NCBI GenBank assembly: GCA_023935145.1
Contig: CM043702.1
Location: forward strand, 80,616,320-80,680,319
DNA: 64,000 nt
Direction: 5' to 3'
DNA from: Bretschneidera sinensis
Lineage: Eukaryota; Streptophyta; Magnoliopsida; Brassicales; Akaniaceae
Below the pieces are notes generated by a model, which searched no databases, was not told the DNA's origin, and saw nothing but the letters and a program-made list of their open reading frames with translations. This document shows positions 34,989 to 46,580 of this stretch, piece after piece. Position 1 is the stretch's first letter. Every line of letters starts with the position of its first letter. The translations under genes and the position numbers were made by a program.

Positions 34989-36883
34989 GGATATACAATA
35001 GGACTTTTAGATATCCAAAATTTCTTGGGTCCTTTAGGGTTAGTCTTAGAAAATAGGGCTCTTTTAGGGACCCATACTTTTGTAACATTATAAGGTGCTC
35101 TATAATTGTAGACATGTTGATGATACATAATCCTATGATGATAGATATAGAAATTTCTAGGATGTCTTGAATATTTATGCCTATTATTCCTTGGATGAGC
35201 ATTCCTAGGATACATGTTTCTAGCATAAGAGTTATGAACATACTTGTTATCTCTAGAATATGCATGATAGTAATTTCTAGGGTGTGCATTCCTAGCATGT
35301 TCATATCTTGAATGTGTATTCCTATCATTTGTATTTCTAGGATGAGCATACATATATGCATATGTATTTTTAGGATTTCTATCTCTGGCATATACTTTAG
35401 AATTCGTTGCATTTGAATTGAAATTTGCATTCTTAGGCTTACTAGCATTTTTTGTAGGAAAGCTCTTAACCTTTCTAGTGGCCTTAGAAGTGGAGGATTT
35501 ATCCACACATATTGCTTTCATAAACAAAGTCTCTTTTGATTTTTTGTTTGAATAATGGAGAATAACCCAAACTAGATTTTTCTCCACCCATTCTTTGGCA
35601 AGATAGCACTTCATCTAGTTTTTCTTTTCCAAGAATAAGCCTAGATGAGTTCTAGAGCATAAAAGATAGTTCTTCTTTTTCTTCCTTTAAACTTTCCATC
35701 TCTTTAGAGAGAGATGAGACTTCCTTCTTGAAAGCAATATTTCTATAATCAAATTTTTTTTTTTAATTCTTCATTCATTTCATTAACTATTTCAATCAAT
35801 TCTTCACTACTACTAACTATATTATTATTATTAGTGGAGGGAGAATTTGTTACCTCATTTTCATCATCAATTTCCATTAAGCAAAGATTGGCAATTTCTT
35901 CATATCCGACATCGTTGTCCGAAAGTTCTTCTTCTTCATCATCACTCCAAGTGGTTGCAGCCCTGGCTCTCTTTTTGAAGCTCTTGTATGGTTTATTTGT
36001 TGTTGGAAAATCGGCTTTAATGTGTTCGGGTTTCTTGCAACCATAACACACTATAGGTTCTCTTTTTTGAGTGAAATCCTTTGTGTAAGGTCTCTTGCTT
36101 TTCTTCAAGAACTTATGAAACCTTTTAGTGATTAGTGCCAGTTCACCATCTTCTTCACTACACTTATTCTCTTCTTTCTTTTCTTCCTTTTTATTGCTTG
36201 TGGAAGCTTTGAGAGTAATCATTTTCTTTTTCTTCATCTCGTCATCATTGGCCCCGAGATTCATTTTTTCCATCTCGTATATCAATAATGATCCAAGAAA
36301 CGTTTCGACATCAAGTTTGTCGAGATCTTTGGCCTCTGTTATAGCCATATTTTTTTCTTTCCAAGTTGATGGAAAATATCCTAATATCTTCCTTGTTTTT
36401 TCAAACTTCTCAATGTTCCTACCAAGAAGCTTTAAACCATTAACAATAGTGGTGAAGCAAGAGTGTATTTAGAAATTATTTCATTATGAGACATTTTAAA
36501 AGATTCATACTCGGACACTAGCATATAAATTTTTTATTTTTTAACTTCACTAGTGCCCTCATAAGTAATTTGAACTTTGTCCCATATCTCCTTAGCTGAA
36601 ACACATGTATAAATTTTACTGTATTCATTAATGTCTAAAGCATAATGTAACATACTAGTAGCTCTACTATTTTGAGATTTGAGTTTAAGCATTGTATGAT
36701 TGATTTCTCCAATAGTTATTTCCTTAGTAGGAATTCTAGGTCATTTTTAATGATTCTCCACAAATTATAATATTGTTCTTCAACAAAGATTTTCATTATA
36801 TTTTTCCAATAATTATAATTTGTGCCATTGAACAAAGGAGGTCTGGTATAGGAATGACCTTCGGTATAATTGTTTGAAGCCAT
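34976..36883 (-). pseudogene. SIRE-like gag (broken) with repeat-rich C-terminus
   Basis: The start is the ATG at 36883 (MASNNYTEGHSYTRPPLF, then NYNYWKNIMKIF), the family's usual gag opening. The core is frameshifted. The open piece 36348-35749 has a basic linker and a zinc knuckle whose last Cys is lost (CYGCKKPEHIKADF), followed by an acidic stretch (SDDEEEELSDND). The piece 35614-34976 encodes a run of short His/Arg/Asn/Tyr-rich repeats (HPRN, YARN, HARN), from degenerate DNA repeats at about 35130-35390. It meets pol with a 13-bp overlap in another frame, probably a frameshift mutation in one original polyprotein. Confidence 0.85.
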
Positions 36884-36922
36884 TGGATCAATTCAAGAAT
36901 TTTAAGCCTAAAATTGAGTACG

Positions 36923-36936
36923 TGGCTCTGATACCA
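36923..36936 (-). other. Primer-binding site of SIRE-like element, initiator-Met
   Basis: TGGCTCTGATACCA on the plus strand is TGGTATCAGAGCCA on the element strand, two bases from the 5' LTR. Confidence 0.92.
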
Positions 36937-36938
36937 AT

Positions 36939-37430
36939 TGTAGACCGAGGTGCAAACCCAAAAGGAGGGTGAATTGGGTTTTTAAAAACTTTTTGCAATT
37001 AATACACAAGTTCTTAACAATTTACTCAAGTAAAGCACACTATAAATAAAATGCTTGAAATTAAAGGAGTAAAGGAAGAGAATATGCAAACTCCGTTTAT
37101 AGTGGTTCGACAATATCATAATCACTTCGACCCTACGTCCACTCTCTTTAAGGAACCTCTTTGAAGCAATCCACAAATTATAGTCGAGCAGCTTCTCGAG
37201 TGTTACCCAAACCTTACAATAATCTATTCTTCAAGGATGTTACAAAGAAGTGTTTAATGCCTAAACACTCTAAGAGTTACACTAACTCTTTCTCTTTACA
37301 ATGATTTGAATTAAATGTGGAAGAAGGACAAGAGGTACAAAGCTTTTAAGAATGGCTCACAAAGAATTTTGAAAGCTTTTGTTGATATCAAATGCAAAGA
37401 TGAAGATTTGATGCTCTTTTCTATATATTA
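36939..37430 (-). repeat. 5' LTR of SIRE-like element (right copy, truncated)
   Basis: It starts TGTAGACCGAGG next to the PBS and matches 27848 onward up to CTTTTCTATATATTAT. Beyond 37430 the two copies share nothing, so roughly the last 600 bases (U3, with the palindromes) are missing here. It also has an insertion of about 90 bp near 37225-37300 that the left copy lacks. Confidence 0.85.
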
Positions 37431-38721
37431 TACCCTAATACAATTTTTGAGGATTAAGATGAGATCTTAAACTCTCTTTAGAGATAAAAAGCTGAAAAAT
37501 AAACGTTGAGCTAACACTCCTAATTTTTGGCAATCTAGTTAAGGATCATTGTTCTTGATTACTCGTGTGGATACACTTAGAGGTTTGATACTTGAAAAGC
37601 TTTGTGAACTCATCTCCAAAGGATCAACCAGAGTCTCCATCAACCAAAGGTATAAATCACTAACCTTGTATAAAGATCTCTTATCTCGTTCTAATATATT
37701 CATAGAGAATTTATTGAGATTTTAAGTTTATTAGTGTGAAAAATTTAAATTTTCACTATGCATCGATACTAGTAGACTTATAGTGGTTTTAGAGAAAACT
37801 ATACTGAGTATTTGGATGAGCTTTAATTTTACTGCTGTGGTTTGATAGATTTGATCTTAGAATTTTAATGATTACAAATTTATGAATCAAGAAAATCAAA
37901 TTAGGGTTTATGAAACCCTAGGTCAAAAAAATTCAAAAAATATTTTTGATTTGATTATTGTCATGAGATCATAATAATATCGTTGCAGGAACAATGATAA
38001 ATCTATAGGAATTTTTTTAGATTCAATTTAGTTGATAAAAAATTTGATTTTGGATTGGATTGAATTGAATTTTGGCTAAAAAATTCGAGAAGTCTCGTGA
38101 AAATTTGCAGAAAACTCTATAGGAGTTGACTCTCGGGTTAAGAGAGTCGACTCCCTGGGACAAAAACTCGTAAAAATTGTCAAGGGACTCTCACAAACAT
38201 ATTTTCTAGTCTAACTTCAAACGAGCATAACTAACTCATTTTAATTCGGATTCTGATGTTTTTGGAAGCATTGGAAAGACTAAGTTGTCTAGTTCATATT
38301 ATCTTATTAAAATTATTAAATCTAATGATTAAAAATTATAAATCTTATTTAGAATGGGTTTGAGAGCTTCTAAAAAAGTAATGAGATTAGGAATGCAAAA
38401 TAAGAATAAAGTAATAATTAGAATAAAATTAATTTTATTTGATTGTAAAAGTAGATGACTGTTAGACTTAGATTTTAGCAATTGGTTAAATTTGTTGGTG
38501 TTATTTTTGATATTTCATTTTAGTTGGGGATTGCATATACCTTTCCTTCTCTTCTTTCTCTCAATTTAAATTTCTAACACCCTCAAATATAAATCCCATT
38601 GATTTATGATCAAAGTTTCTTATATATTTGATACGTTTTTCTCATCTCAATAAAATTTTACCTTTATTTAATATTGAATTCAGTTACTAAGAGATATAAC
38701 ATTGCATTAATAGATTAATTA
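37431..38721. other. Unassigned stretch next to truncated LTR, containing left inverted-repeat arm
   Basis: No gene seen. The part at 37646-37778 is an inverted copy of 48918-49052. Near 38120-38160 there is a GAGTCGACTC-type palindrome. The chromovirus inserted at the right end. Confidence 0.55.
37646..37778 (+). repeat. Inverted-repeat arm, left
   Basis: AAAGGTATAAATCACTAACC... is found in reverse complement at 48918-49052; the clearest shared block is GATCTCTTATCTCGTT (37675-37690). The arms lie outside the chromovirus; without it they would be about 1.1 kb apart. Confidence 0.8.
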
Positions 38722-38982
38722 TGTAATACCCATATTCGTAAAGAAAGGGAAAAGAAGTAATTTAATAAATATGACATGGAGTGAAAATAATATATATGCG
38801 AAATATTTAATTTTTATAAAACAATTCTTAAAAAAACAGACGCGTGGTGGTGTAAAGAAAATGAAAAAAAAAATCGTCCAGATAAAGGAAAAGGAAAAAA
38901 AAAACAAAACGTGGCAACACTTGTTACCAAAAGGAAGACTAGGGCTGCATGTAAGGCAAAAAGGTCAATACGTGGCAAGATT

Positions 38983-39014
<32 letters not shown>

Positions 39015-40674
39015 GGTGTTGAGTATGTGTTCAAAATTTTGTATATATATATATATAACTTTAAATTTTTTTTATTTACTTACCAAATTTTGTTTGGTTT
39101 TTCTTCAACCACGATTCAAATTACTCATTTTCTTTAAACATTTGAGGAACGAAAGAAAGGTTGAAAGAGTAAAATTTTGAAGGAGTTTACGGAAGAATTT
39201 TATAAATAATCATGGGAAGATCTAAGAAAAACAGAAGGTAATAGCGTGAAGTTTATTTTTTGAAATTTTAGCATACATGAAATTTCCCGGAATTCAAAGT
39301 GGGAATTTTCAAAGGGTGTGAATTATGAAAAAATTAAAGAATAAATTAGAAATTTAATATAAATATTACATCAGGTGTTGACGATCAGCAACCGGGGGAA
39401 ATTGCTGAGAGGAGCAGGAAAGGCAAGGAGGTGAGCCACGGGTAGCTCTAAGTGCTACGTGGTGAGTTAGATTTCCTTTAGATAATCAAGGCAAACATGA
39501 AATATATATTGATAATATTAGAATAGATTATTAACTTATGCTTTGGTTGAGATGAAAAATTAGTTGAAAGGTATAACTGAAATAATTGATGTGTAGAAAA
39601 TTATTATATGAGAAGTAATATTATTGGAATAATGAGTCGATTTAATATTAAAGGTGATAAATGAAATTCTTGATAAACTATGGTGGATGATTTGATATAA
39701 TTTATGAGGAGAAGAATTTAGTGGAACTTTTCAAATAATAATTTGAGAATAATCAGGATAGCTAGTTTAAATGTCTAAATACATGCTTGTTTTATTTTAT
39801 TATTCATATTCATATTCATATGCATAAGCATGAAATAAAAGAACCGAGAGGGTAGCCGGTCTAAATGAAAATAAAAGAACTGGAAAAGCAGTCGGTCTAA
39901 ATGAGAATAAAAGAACTGGGAAGACAACCGGTCTAAATGAGAATGAAAGAACTGAGAATGTAGCCAGTCTAAGGTAAAAACATGTGGGAAGAAGTTCCCA
40001 ATAATAACATTTAACTTCATGCATTACATTTGCTTTAAATATTGATTGTTATTGCTTGATATGTTAAAGTGCTATTTATGATTGCAAATCTAATGATAGA
40101 GGAATGAGTCTCACAGAGAGACAAACATGCTAAGGAAGAAATATGGAAATATGTCTGATGAGTAACTTAAGAAGTGATTGTGTAATAGGGGATTATGAAA
40201 TTAAGTAGTGATTACAAAATATTGTTATTGAATTATTTGAGGAAAAAGATGAATGAATATCGAAAGATTTTTTTAGAAGCAATTGAATTATAAGATGTAA
40301 CTGTAAGTATAAATTGAATACTTCTAGTAAATTTAACTCACTGAGCTTGTGAAGCTCACTCCTCATTGTACAATGATTTTAGGTAGCAGGCAGGACAGAT
40401 AGTTTGGTGAGTTGAGGTTCAGACGAAATCATTTTCTGTAAGCCACGTACGTGTCCACATTCTGAGACTAATGAGAAAATAAAATAAAAATTTATGTGTA
40501 AATAATGTTTAAGTCAAGATTAGAATGATGTATCTCCCTTGTTGAGGGTTGAGGATTGATGTAAAAATTTATTTTACTATTATTTTTTTATTGTTTCATA
40601 TATGTATTATGCTTGGATTTTCAAAATGTGACAACACCGTCTCGAGGGTGGCCAACTCGGGATGGGTCGTAACA
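38722..40674 (+). repeat. 5' LTR of chromovirus
   Basis: TGTAATACCCATATTCG to GGGTCGTAACA. It contains a 12-T then 21-G homopolymer (38981-39013) absent from the other LTR, and a 36-bp repeat array of about four units (39835-39975). Confidence 0.95.
38981..39013 (+). repeat. Poly-T/poly-G homopolymer tract
   Basis: Twelve T then twenty-one G. The 3' LTR has GGGGGCCGGGGGG at this place, and the solo LTR at 8987 has AAAAAGGGGC. Confidence 0.9.
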
Positions 40675-40678
40675 ATTT

Positions 40679-40690
40679 TGGTATTAGAGC
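40679..40690 (+). other. Primer-binding site of chromovirus, initiator-Met
   Basis: TGGTATTAGAGC, one transition away from TGGTATCAGAGC. Confidence 0.88.
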
Positions 40691-40776
40691 ATTAGGTTTT
40701 ATGATTCTGTAGACTGTATGAGAACTTAAAGAAGTGGAATATCTAAATAAACTATATTTTAATGTAGAATTTGAGG

Positions 40777-42170
40777 ATGACACGTGGACATACTAGAGCT
40801 AGAGGTAGAATTCGAAATTAGATGGAACATGGTAGACCCCTAATATATAGAAGAACTGAAGCAGAGGGGGAAGTTGAGTCTGTGGTTCTTGCGAGGGAAC
40901 ATATTGATAGTGCAGCTAGTACTAGTAGAGCTAGGAGAGAATTTAAGGTTAGGAATGATGAATTAAGATAAACTTTTAATTGTGCTATAGAAATGATGAA
41001 TACAGCTGAAGAAAGGGTTGATAATCTGCAGAGGAGATTAGAGGAAAGGGGTAGAGTAAAATCTGATATGGTGAGACGAGAGGTTTACGAGGGAGAAAGT
41101 GTGTTTGCATGTGAGATGCAAAGGGATTGTTTTGTGAGATTTCTTAAGTTTAAACTCCAGTCTTTTAGAGGATCTTTAAATCCTGTGGAAGTTGAGCAAT
41201 GGATTAAACATGTTGAGAAATATTTTGAAGTCTTACCAGTGATAGATAGACAGAAAGTTGTTTTTGCTTCATTTATGCTTGAAGGTGAGGCTTCAAAATG
41301 GTGGGAAGATATTATGCCTAGGGTGAGTACACAGGTGGAACAACCTTTAACTTTGAGTAAGTTTAAGGTTGAGTTCTTTGCGAAATACTTTCCAGATACA
41401 TTTCAAACCCGACAGGAGAGAGATTTTATTCACTTAAGGCAGAGTACGTTATCTGTGGCAGAGTATGGTAGTAGATTTACAGCTCTGTCAAGGTTTTTAC
41501 CTGAGTTAGTGAATACGGAGGAGAGGAAATGTAAACGATTTTTAGACAAGTTACATAATGAAATTCGATCTAAACTCTCTTACATGGGCATAAGGAATTA
41601 TGCTATACTGGTGGATAAAACATTACAGATTGAGAAGGATTTTATAGAGTTTAGAGGTATGAGAGATTAGCTGAAAAGGTCTAAATTTAAGGGACCTAGA
41701 GGTGGTAACAGTATGGGTGTACAGGGCGGGAGACCACCCCAGAAGGGGGCATTCCTTGTCCCAAGGATCTGTAGTGCAGAGTTAGAGGCAAGTAAGATCT
41801 GTTGCTACTATAGCTCAGAGTAATACGAGTGGGACCCCTAGAGTTGGGAGACAGGCTATGGGAATTGGGAGTTATGGTAGAGGAGTAAGTATGCTACCAA
41901 GGAGAAGTGGTAATCTGATATATGATCGATAGTCAAGGGTTTGCTTTAGATGTAATCAGACGGGGCATCTGTCTCGGAATTGCCCTACGCAGATATGCTT
42001 TGTATGTGGTAAGGGAGGATATGTTGCTATAGATTGTCCAGTGGAAAAATCTGCTTACGTAAGCATTGGAAGTGTTGGGAGAAGACTGGTGGAGAAATGT
42101 GGTAGATCAGGGAGTGTGCGGGGCAAAGGTCGAGGATCAGTAGCTAAGAGAGGACGTGGCAGCTAGTTTT
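40777..42170 (+). pseudogene. Chromovirus gag, nonsense-mutated, two CCHC knuckles
   Basis: The start is the ATG at 40777 (MTRGHTRARGRIRN), with stops at 40819 and 40968. The 40993-41670 part is open and holds the capsid domain: SFRGSLNPVEVEQWIKHVEK and EGEASKWWEDIMPRVST, then FAKYFPDTFQTRQERDFIHL. After frameshifts the nucleocapsid part has two knuckles: CFRCNQTGHLSRNC (intact) and CFVCGKGGYVAIDC, in which His has become Tyr. A Gly/Arg-rich tail follows. Most stops lie where Gln, Arg or Trp is expected. Confidence 0.9.
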
Positions 42171-42560
42171 AGTCCAGAGACAACAGAGTTTATGCATTGG
42201 CCCAACAGGATGCACAAGCCACTCCTGATGTTGTTATGGGTATGATATCTATCCTTGGTAGGCCTACTAGATTATTGATTGATCCTGGTACAACCCATTT
42301 TTTTACATCTAATATCTATATGAAATCTATTAATGTTAGTGCTAGTCCTTTGATGCATACGATTATTGTTGAGGTTCCTACTAGAGATAGAGTTATTATC
42401 AGGACAATTTATTGAGGTTGTGTGATTAATTTTGCTGATAGAAAATTTGATGTTGATTTATTGCCTTTAGATATGACAGATTTTGATTTAATTTTGAGGA
42501 TGAATTAGTTATCTGCATATCATGCTTGGGTAGATTGTTTTAGGAAAAATGTGGTGTTTA
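42171..42560 (+). pseudogene. Chromovirus protease, active site altered
   Basis: Open at 42197-42415. LLIDPGTTHFF stands where chromoviruses have LIDSGATHSF, so Asp is kept but DSG has become DPG. The C-terminal part continues past a TGA (CVINFADRKFDVDLLPLDM). Non-functional. Confidence 0.85.
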
Positions 42561-43524
42561 AGATACCCGAATAGGAGGAGTTTAATTTTCAGGGAGAACA
42601 TAAGATACTTGTTGACTGTCTTATTTCTTCCTTAACTGCTTGTAAATGGTTGAAGAAGGGTTGTGAGGGGTATTTGGCATATGTGGTGTATTCTACCAAA
42701 GAAAGTAGGAAGTTGGAAGAAATCTTGGTAGTGAAAGATTTTTCTGATGTATTCCCTGAGGAGTTGTCTGGTTTGCCTCCCAAAAGGAAGATTGAGTTTT
42801 TTTATTGAAGTGATTCCAGGATCAGCACCCATATCTATAGTACCTTATAGAATGACACCAGCTGCATTGAGAGAGTTGAAAGTTCAACTTCAGGAGTTAC
42901 TAGATAAACAATTTATTCGACCTAGTATGTCATCTTAGGGAGCCCCTGTGTTGTTTGTCAAGAAGAAGGATGGGATAATGAGGTTGTGTATTGATTATCG
43001 ACAGTTGAATAATATCACCATCAAGAGTAGATATCCTTTGCCTAGGATAGATGATTTATTTGAGCAGTTACATGGAGCTAGGGTGTTTTCTAAGATAGAC
43101 CTGAGATCGAGTTATCTTCAATTGAGATAAAGGATGGGGACGTGCTTAAGACTGCTTTTAGGACAAGTTATGGCCATCATGAGTTCTTGGTGATGCCATT
43201 TGGATTGACTAATGCTCCTGCAACATTTATGGATCTAATGAATTGGGTGTTTAAACCATTCTTGGATAGATTTGTGATTGTGTTTATTGATGATATTCTA
43301 GTATATTCCAAGAATGAAGATGAGCATATGCAACATTTAGAGATAGTGTTGGAAATTCTGAGGAGAGAAAAATTGTATGCAAAGTTCTCTAAGTGTGAGT
43401 TTTGATTGAGTGAAATATCTTTCTTGGGGTATGTTGTGTTAGGAGAGGGAATAGCAGTTGACCACAGAAAGTAGAAGCAGTGTTGAATTGGGAAAGACCC
43501 ACGAGAGCAACTGAAATTAGAAGA
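42561..43524 (+). pseudogene. Chromovirus reverse transcriptase, frameshifted
   Basis: RT motifs in order: [56 protein letters not shown], then [45 protein letters not shown] and [12 protein letters not shown]. The last is the catalytic YxDD box in its gypsy form (FIDD). There are frameshifts near 42800 and 43130 and TAG/TGA stops where the family has Trp (before GAPVLF, and in CEFWLSE). The coding sequence is cut at 43524 by the solo LTR. Confidence 0.92.
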
Positions 43525-44665
43525 TGTTATGAATTTTAAATTACTCGCAAGTGCACGAGTCATTTGCAATATAGTGTTGTACAAGTGCGAGGTCGAATCC
43601 ACAGGGAATTGCGTTGTGAAAATATATTTTTATCTAAACTAACCCTATTTTAATCTAGTTCCGAATTTTGGATTGTATCTTGCAAAGAAATATAAACTAA
43701 ACTAAATTGATTTAAAAACAATTGATAAAAACACTAAGGTTTTCTGAATCCACCCCACCAAAGTAAAGCATATATCTTCATGTTCTATATAAAAATAATC
43801 TATCAAATCATTCCATGAATCCACCATTATACAAATCACACCGAATACCCAAACTAAACCAAAACCATCTAATGTATCTGTTTAATTCACAAATCACAAT
43901 GGATATCCAATCTAATTTGAATGATCCGCCGTATCCAGTAGATGAAACACATGGAATATCCAATTTAACAATTTAAAAGCAATCAATCATAAGATTTTAC
44001 TCAAATAATTGAACAAAACATTTATACTAAAAATATCAGAATTGTATGAACAAATCTGAAAATATTATGCCAAACAATGGCGAGCCTTCATCTTCAACAT
44101 TAGATGAAGATTTTAGCCTCTCATAATTATTTACTAAGTTCACAATAAAAGTGTTAAATATTAAACTTTAAAACTAAAAAAAAAAAAAATTAAAACTGAC
44201 TATACATTGAGAGAAATTCCACTCGCTATTGGGCGACGCTTCCCCTCCTCGTAGCAAAGCCTTCGAGATCCACTAGAATGCTAGTAGAAGTTTTTTGGAT
44301 TGCACACCCATTGCTTCAATGAGGTGGGGCTTTTATAGGGAAACTCAAGAGTGCAATGTGTTTCAAATTCGATGTGGGATACTACCCGAGTGCGCTCGAT
44401 CACAATCTTGTGCCCTCGAGCGCAGCATGGTGCACTGCCTGACCTTTGTCTACTAAAACTGCCATAACTTTCTCTAGAAAAATCATTTTCACAAGCTGTA
44501 AAATTCCTCAAAAAAATAGACATATGGATCTTTCCAATTGGCTCATCTCCTAATTCTTCCCGAATCAATACAGTAAAATCCACAAAATGACTGATCTGCC
44601 ACGCTGAAATCACACATAGCCTGATCTTTGTCTACTAAAACTGCCATAACTTTTGGCACTCATTA
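43525..44665 (-). mobile_element. Solo LTR of the Athila-like family inside the chromovirus
   Basis: The reverse complement matches 20515-21780 and 25848-27101: here it begins TGTTATGAATTTTAAATTAC (their end, inverted) and finishes GGCACTCATTA (their start, inverted, CA to TA). The flanking 5-mers are GAAGA and GAAGC, one mismatch. The gypsy frame reads TEIR before and SFLGLAGYY after. Compared with the full LTRs about 150 bp near its 44600-44650 end is replaced by a second copy of a CTTTGTCTACTAAAACTGCC block. Confidence 0.9.
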
Positions 44666-45360
44666 GAAGCTTTTTGGGGTTGGCTGGTTATTATAGGAGA
44701 TTTATCCAAAAATTTTCTATGATTGTTGGACCATTGACTAGATTGACCGAGAAGGAAGTGAAGTTTAGGTGGTAAGAGAAATATGAGAGAAGTATCCAAC
44801 TATTGAAAGAAAAATTGACTACTGTCCTGGTATTAGTGCTTCTTTCTGGTGAGGAAATATTTGTGGTATATAGTGATGCATCACATCAGAGGTTAGGATG
44901 TGTGTTGATGCAACATGAGAAAGTTATAGCTTATGCATCTAGGCAATTAAAGAACCATGAAAAAAATTACCCGACCCATGATTTAGAATTGGCTGCCATA
45001 GTTTTTGCCTTGAAGATTTGGATACATCATCTATATGGAGCCAATTGTGAAATTTTTACTGATCATAAAAGCTTGACGTATTTACCGACCTAGAAGGAGT
45101 TAAAATTTAGGCAGAGGAGATGGATTTGGTTGATTAGTGATTATGACAGTACCGTTTATTATCATCTAGGAAAGGGTAATGTAGTAGCTGATGCATTGAG
45201 TAAAAAGGCTACAGGGAGATTAGCTGTTATTGAGAGTCATAATACTAGCTTGATGGTAGAATTAAGAAGAATGAGGATGCAATTGTGTGTCAATAATAGA
45301 GGAGTATTGATGGAAAATATGGTGGTACAATCTTCTATTATTGATTGTTTATTATAGATG
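44666..45360 (+). pseudogene. Chromovirus RNase H
   Basis: Continues the frame after the solo LTR: SFLGLAGYYRRF, the connection LTRLTEKEVKF, then RNase [18 protein letters not shown] (catalytic Asp), [20 protein letters not shown] (catalytic Glu), [13 protein letters not shown] (catalytic Asp) and KGNVVADALSKK (final Asp). All four acidic residues remain. TAG stops lie at 45091 (after YLPT), and others near 44776, 45357 and 45363. Confidence 0.9.
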
Positions 45361-46580
45361 TAGGGTAGAGATGAGGGGATAGGGAAGATCAAACGGGAGG
45401 TGTTGAGTGGGAAGCCAACTGAGTTTAGAATTAGAGAAGATGGTATAATGGTATTAGGGTATAGAGTTTGTGTTCCCAATAATGTGGAGATGAGAAAGGA
45501 GATACTAAGGGAGGCTCATGATTCTATATATTCCATGTACCCAGGTAATAATAAGATGTACAGGGAATTGAGACAAAATTATTGGTGGTTAGGGATGAAG
45601 AAGGATGTAGCGGAACACATTTCTAGATGTTTGACTTGTCAGCAGGTGAAGTCTGAGAGTAGACATATAGCAAGTTTATTACAACCTCTTCCAGTACCTG
45701 AGTGGCCATGGGAAAATGTGAGTATGAATTTTGTCTCTGGTTTTCCCCATACCCAAAGAGGACATGACGTTGTGTGGGTTATAGTAGATAGACTTTCTAA
45801 GTCTTCGCATTTCTTTCCTATTAAAATTACCTGGAGTCCTGAAAAGTTGGCTGAATTGTATGTAGCGGAGATAGCAAAATTACATGGAGTACCCTTGAGC
45901 ATTGTATCAGATAGAGATTCTAGATTTACCTCTAGATTTTGGAGAGGTTTTCAAGAAGCTATGGGTACGCAATTGCAGTTTAGTACAACTTTCCATCCAC
46001 AAACTGATGGGCAGACGGAGAGAATCATCATAATACTAGGAGATATGCCAAGGGCAAGTGTATTGAGTTTCTCAGTGAGCTGGGATGTTTATTTTCCCTT
46101 GACTGAGTTCGCATACAATAATCAGTATCAAACTAGTATTAGGATGTCACCATTTGAGGCTTTATATGGTAGAAGATGTAGAACTCCTATACACTAGGAA
46201 GAAGTTGGAGAGAGAAAGATATTTGGTCCAAAAATGAAGGATTTGACTACTGAGATGATCAAACTGGTTAGAGAGAACTTTAGAGCAGCACAGAACAGAT
46301 GGAAGGGATATGCTAATAAAAGAAGACGACCTCTTGAGTTTCAAGTTGGTGATTGGGTATTTTTGAAGATATCTCCATGGAAGGGTGTGTTGAGGTTTAA
46401 AAAGAAAGGAAAGTTGAGCCCAAGATTTATGGGGCTATATGAGGTGATTGAAAGAATTTGACCAGCAGCATATCGATTGGATTTGCCTCTAGAGTTAAAG
46501 CAATTATATAATGTGTTTCATGTGTCACTGTTGAGAAAGAACTTACACAATGAATCCCATAGTATCTTGAATGAGGCGAT
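45361..46580 (+). pseudogene. Chromovirus integrase, first catalytic Asp replaced
   Basis: Open at 45400-46197, then past a TAG to 46461. The zinc-binding HHCC domain is visible: AHDSIYSMYPGNNKMYRELR, then CLTCQQVK. In the core, the family's MDF motif reads VSMNFVSGFP, so the first catalytic Asp is Asn; SDRDSRFTSRFW and HPQTDGQTER supply the second Asp and the Glu. The GPY/F region follows (FLKISPWKGVLRF, KKGKLSPRFMGLYEV), with a TGA at ERI-PAAYRLDLP, then NVFHVSLLRK. Confidence 0.92.

Larger units (their letters stand above)
27848..37430 (-). mobile_element. SIRE/Maximus-like copia retrotransposon with extra ORF, 5' LTR truncated
   Basis: Minus orientation: initiator-Met PBS at 36936-36923, gag from 36883, then protease, integrase, RT and RNase H, then an additional ORF (31088-29874), and a polypurine tract next to the left (3') LTR. 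The 3' LTR is complete at about 1196 bp; similarity of the right (5') LTR stops at about 37430, so the U3 side of that LTR is missing. The protein sequences (the gag start MASNNYTEGHSYTRPPLF, and RNase H TEYVAAGSFCAQVL) are typical of the SIRE/Maximus lineage. Confidence 0.9.

Noticed and set aside
34981..35508. Second long minus-strand ORF over the gag C-terminus
   Set aside because: An alternative-frame shadow of the HPRN repeat region; the repeats leave two frames open.
39122..39250. A possible separate gene leader with GTGAGTT donor-like sites in the chromovirus LTR
   Set aside because: Present in all three LTRs of the family and not followed by coding sequence. At most it is a splice signal of the element, and I cannot support that from one locus.
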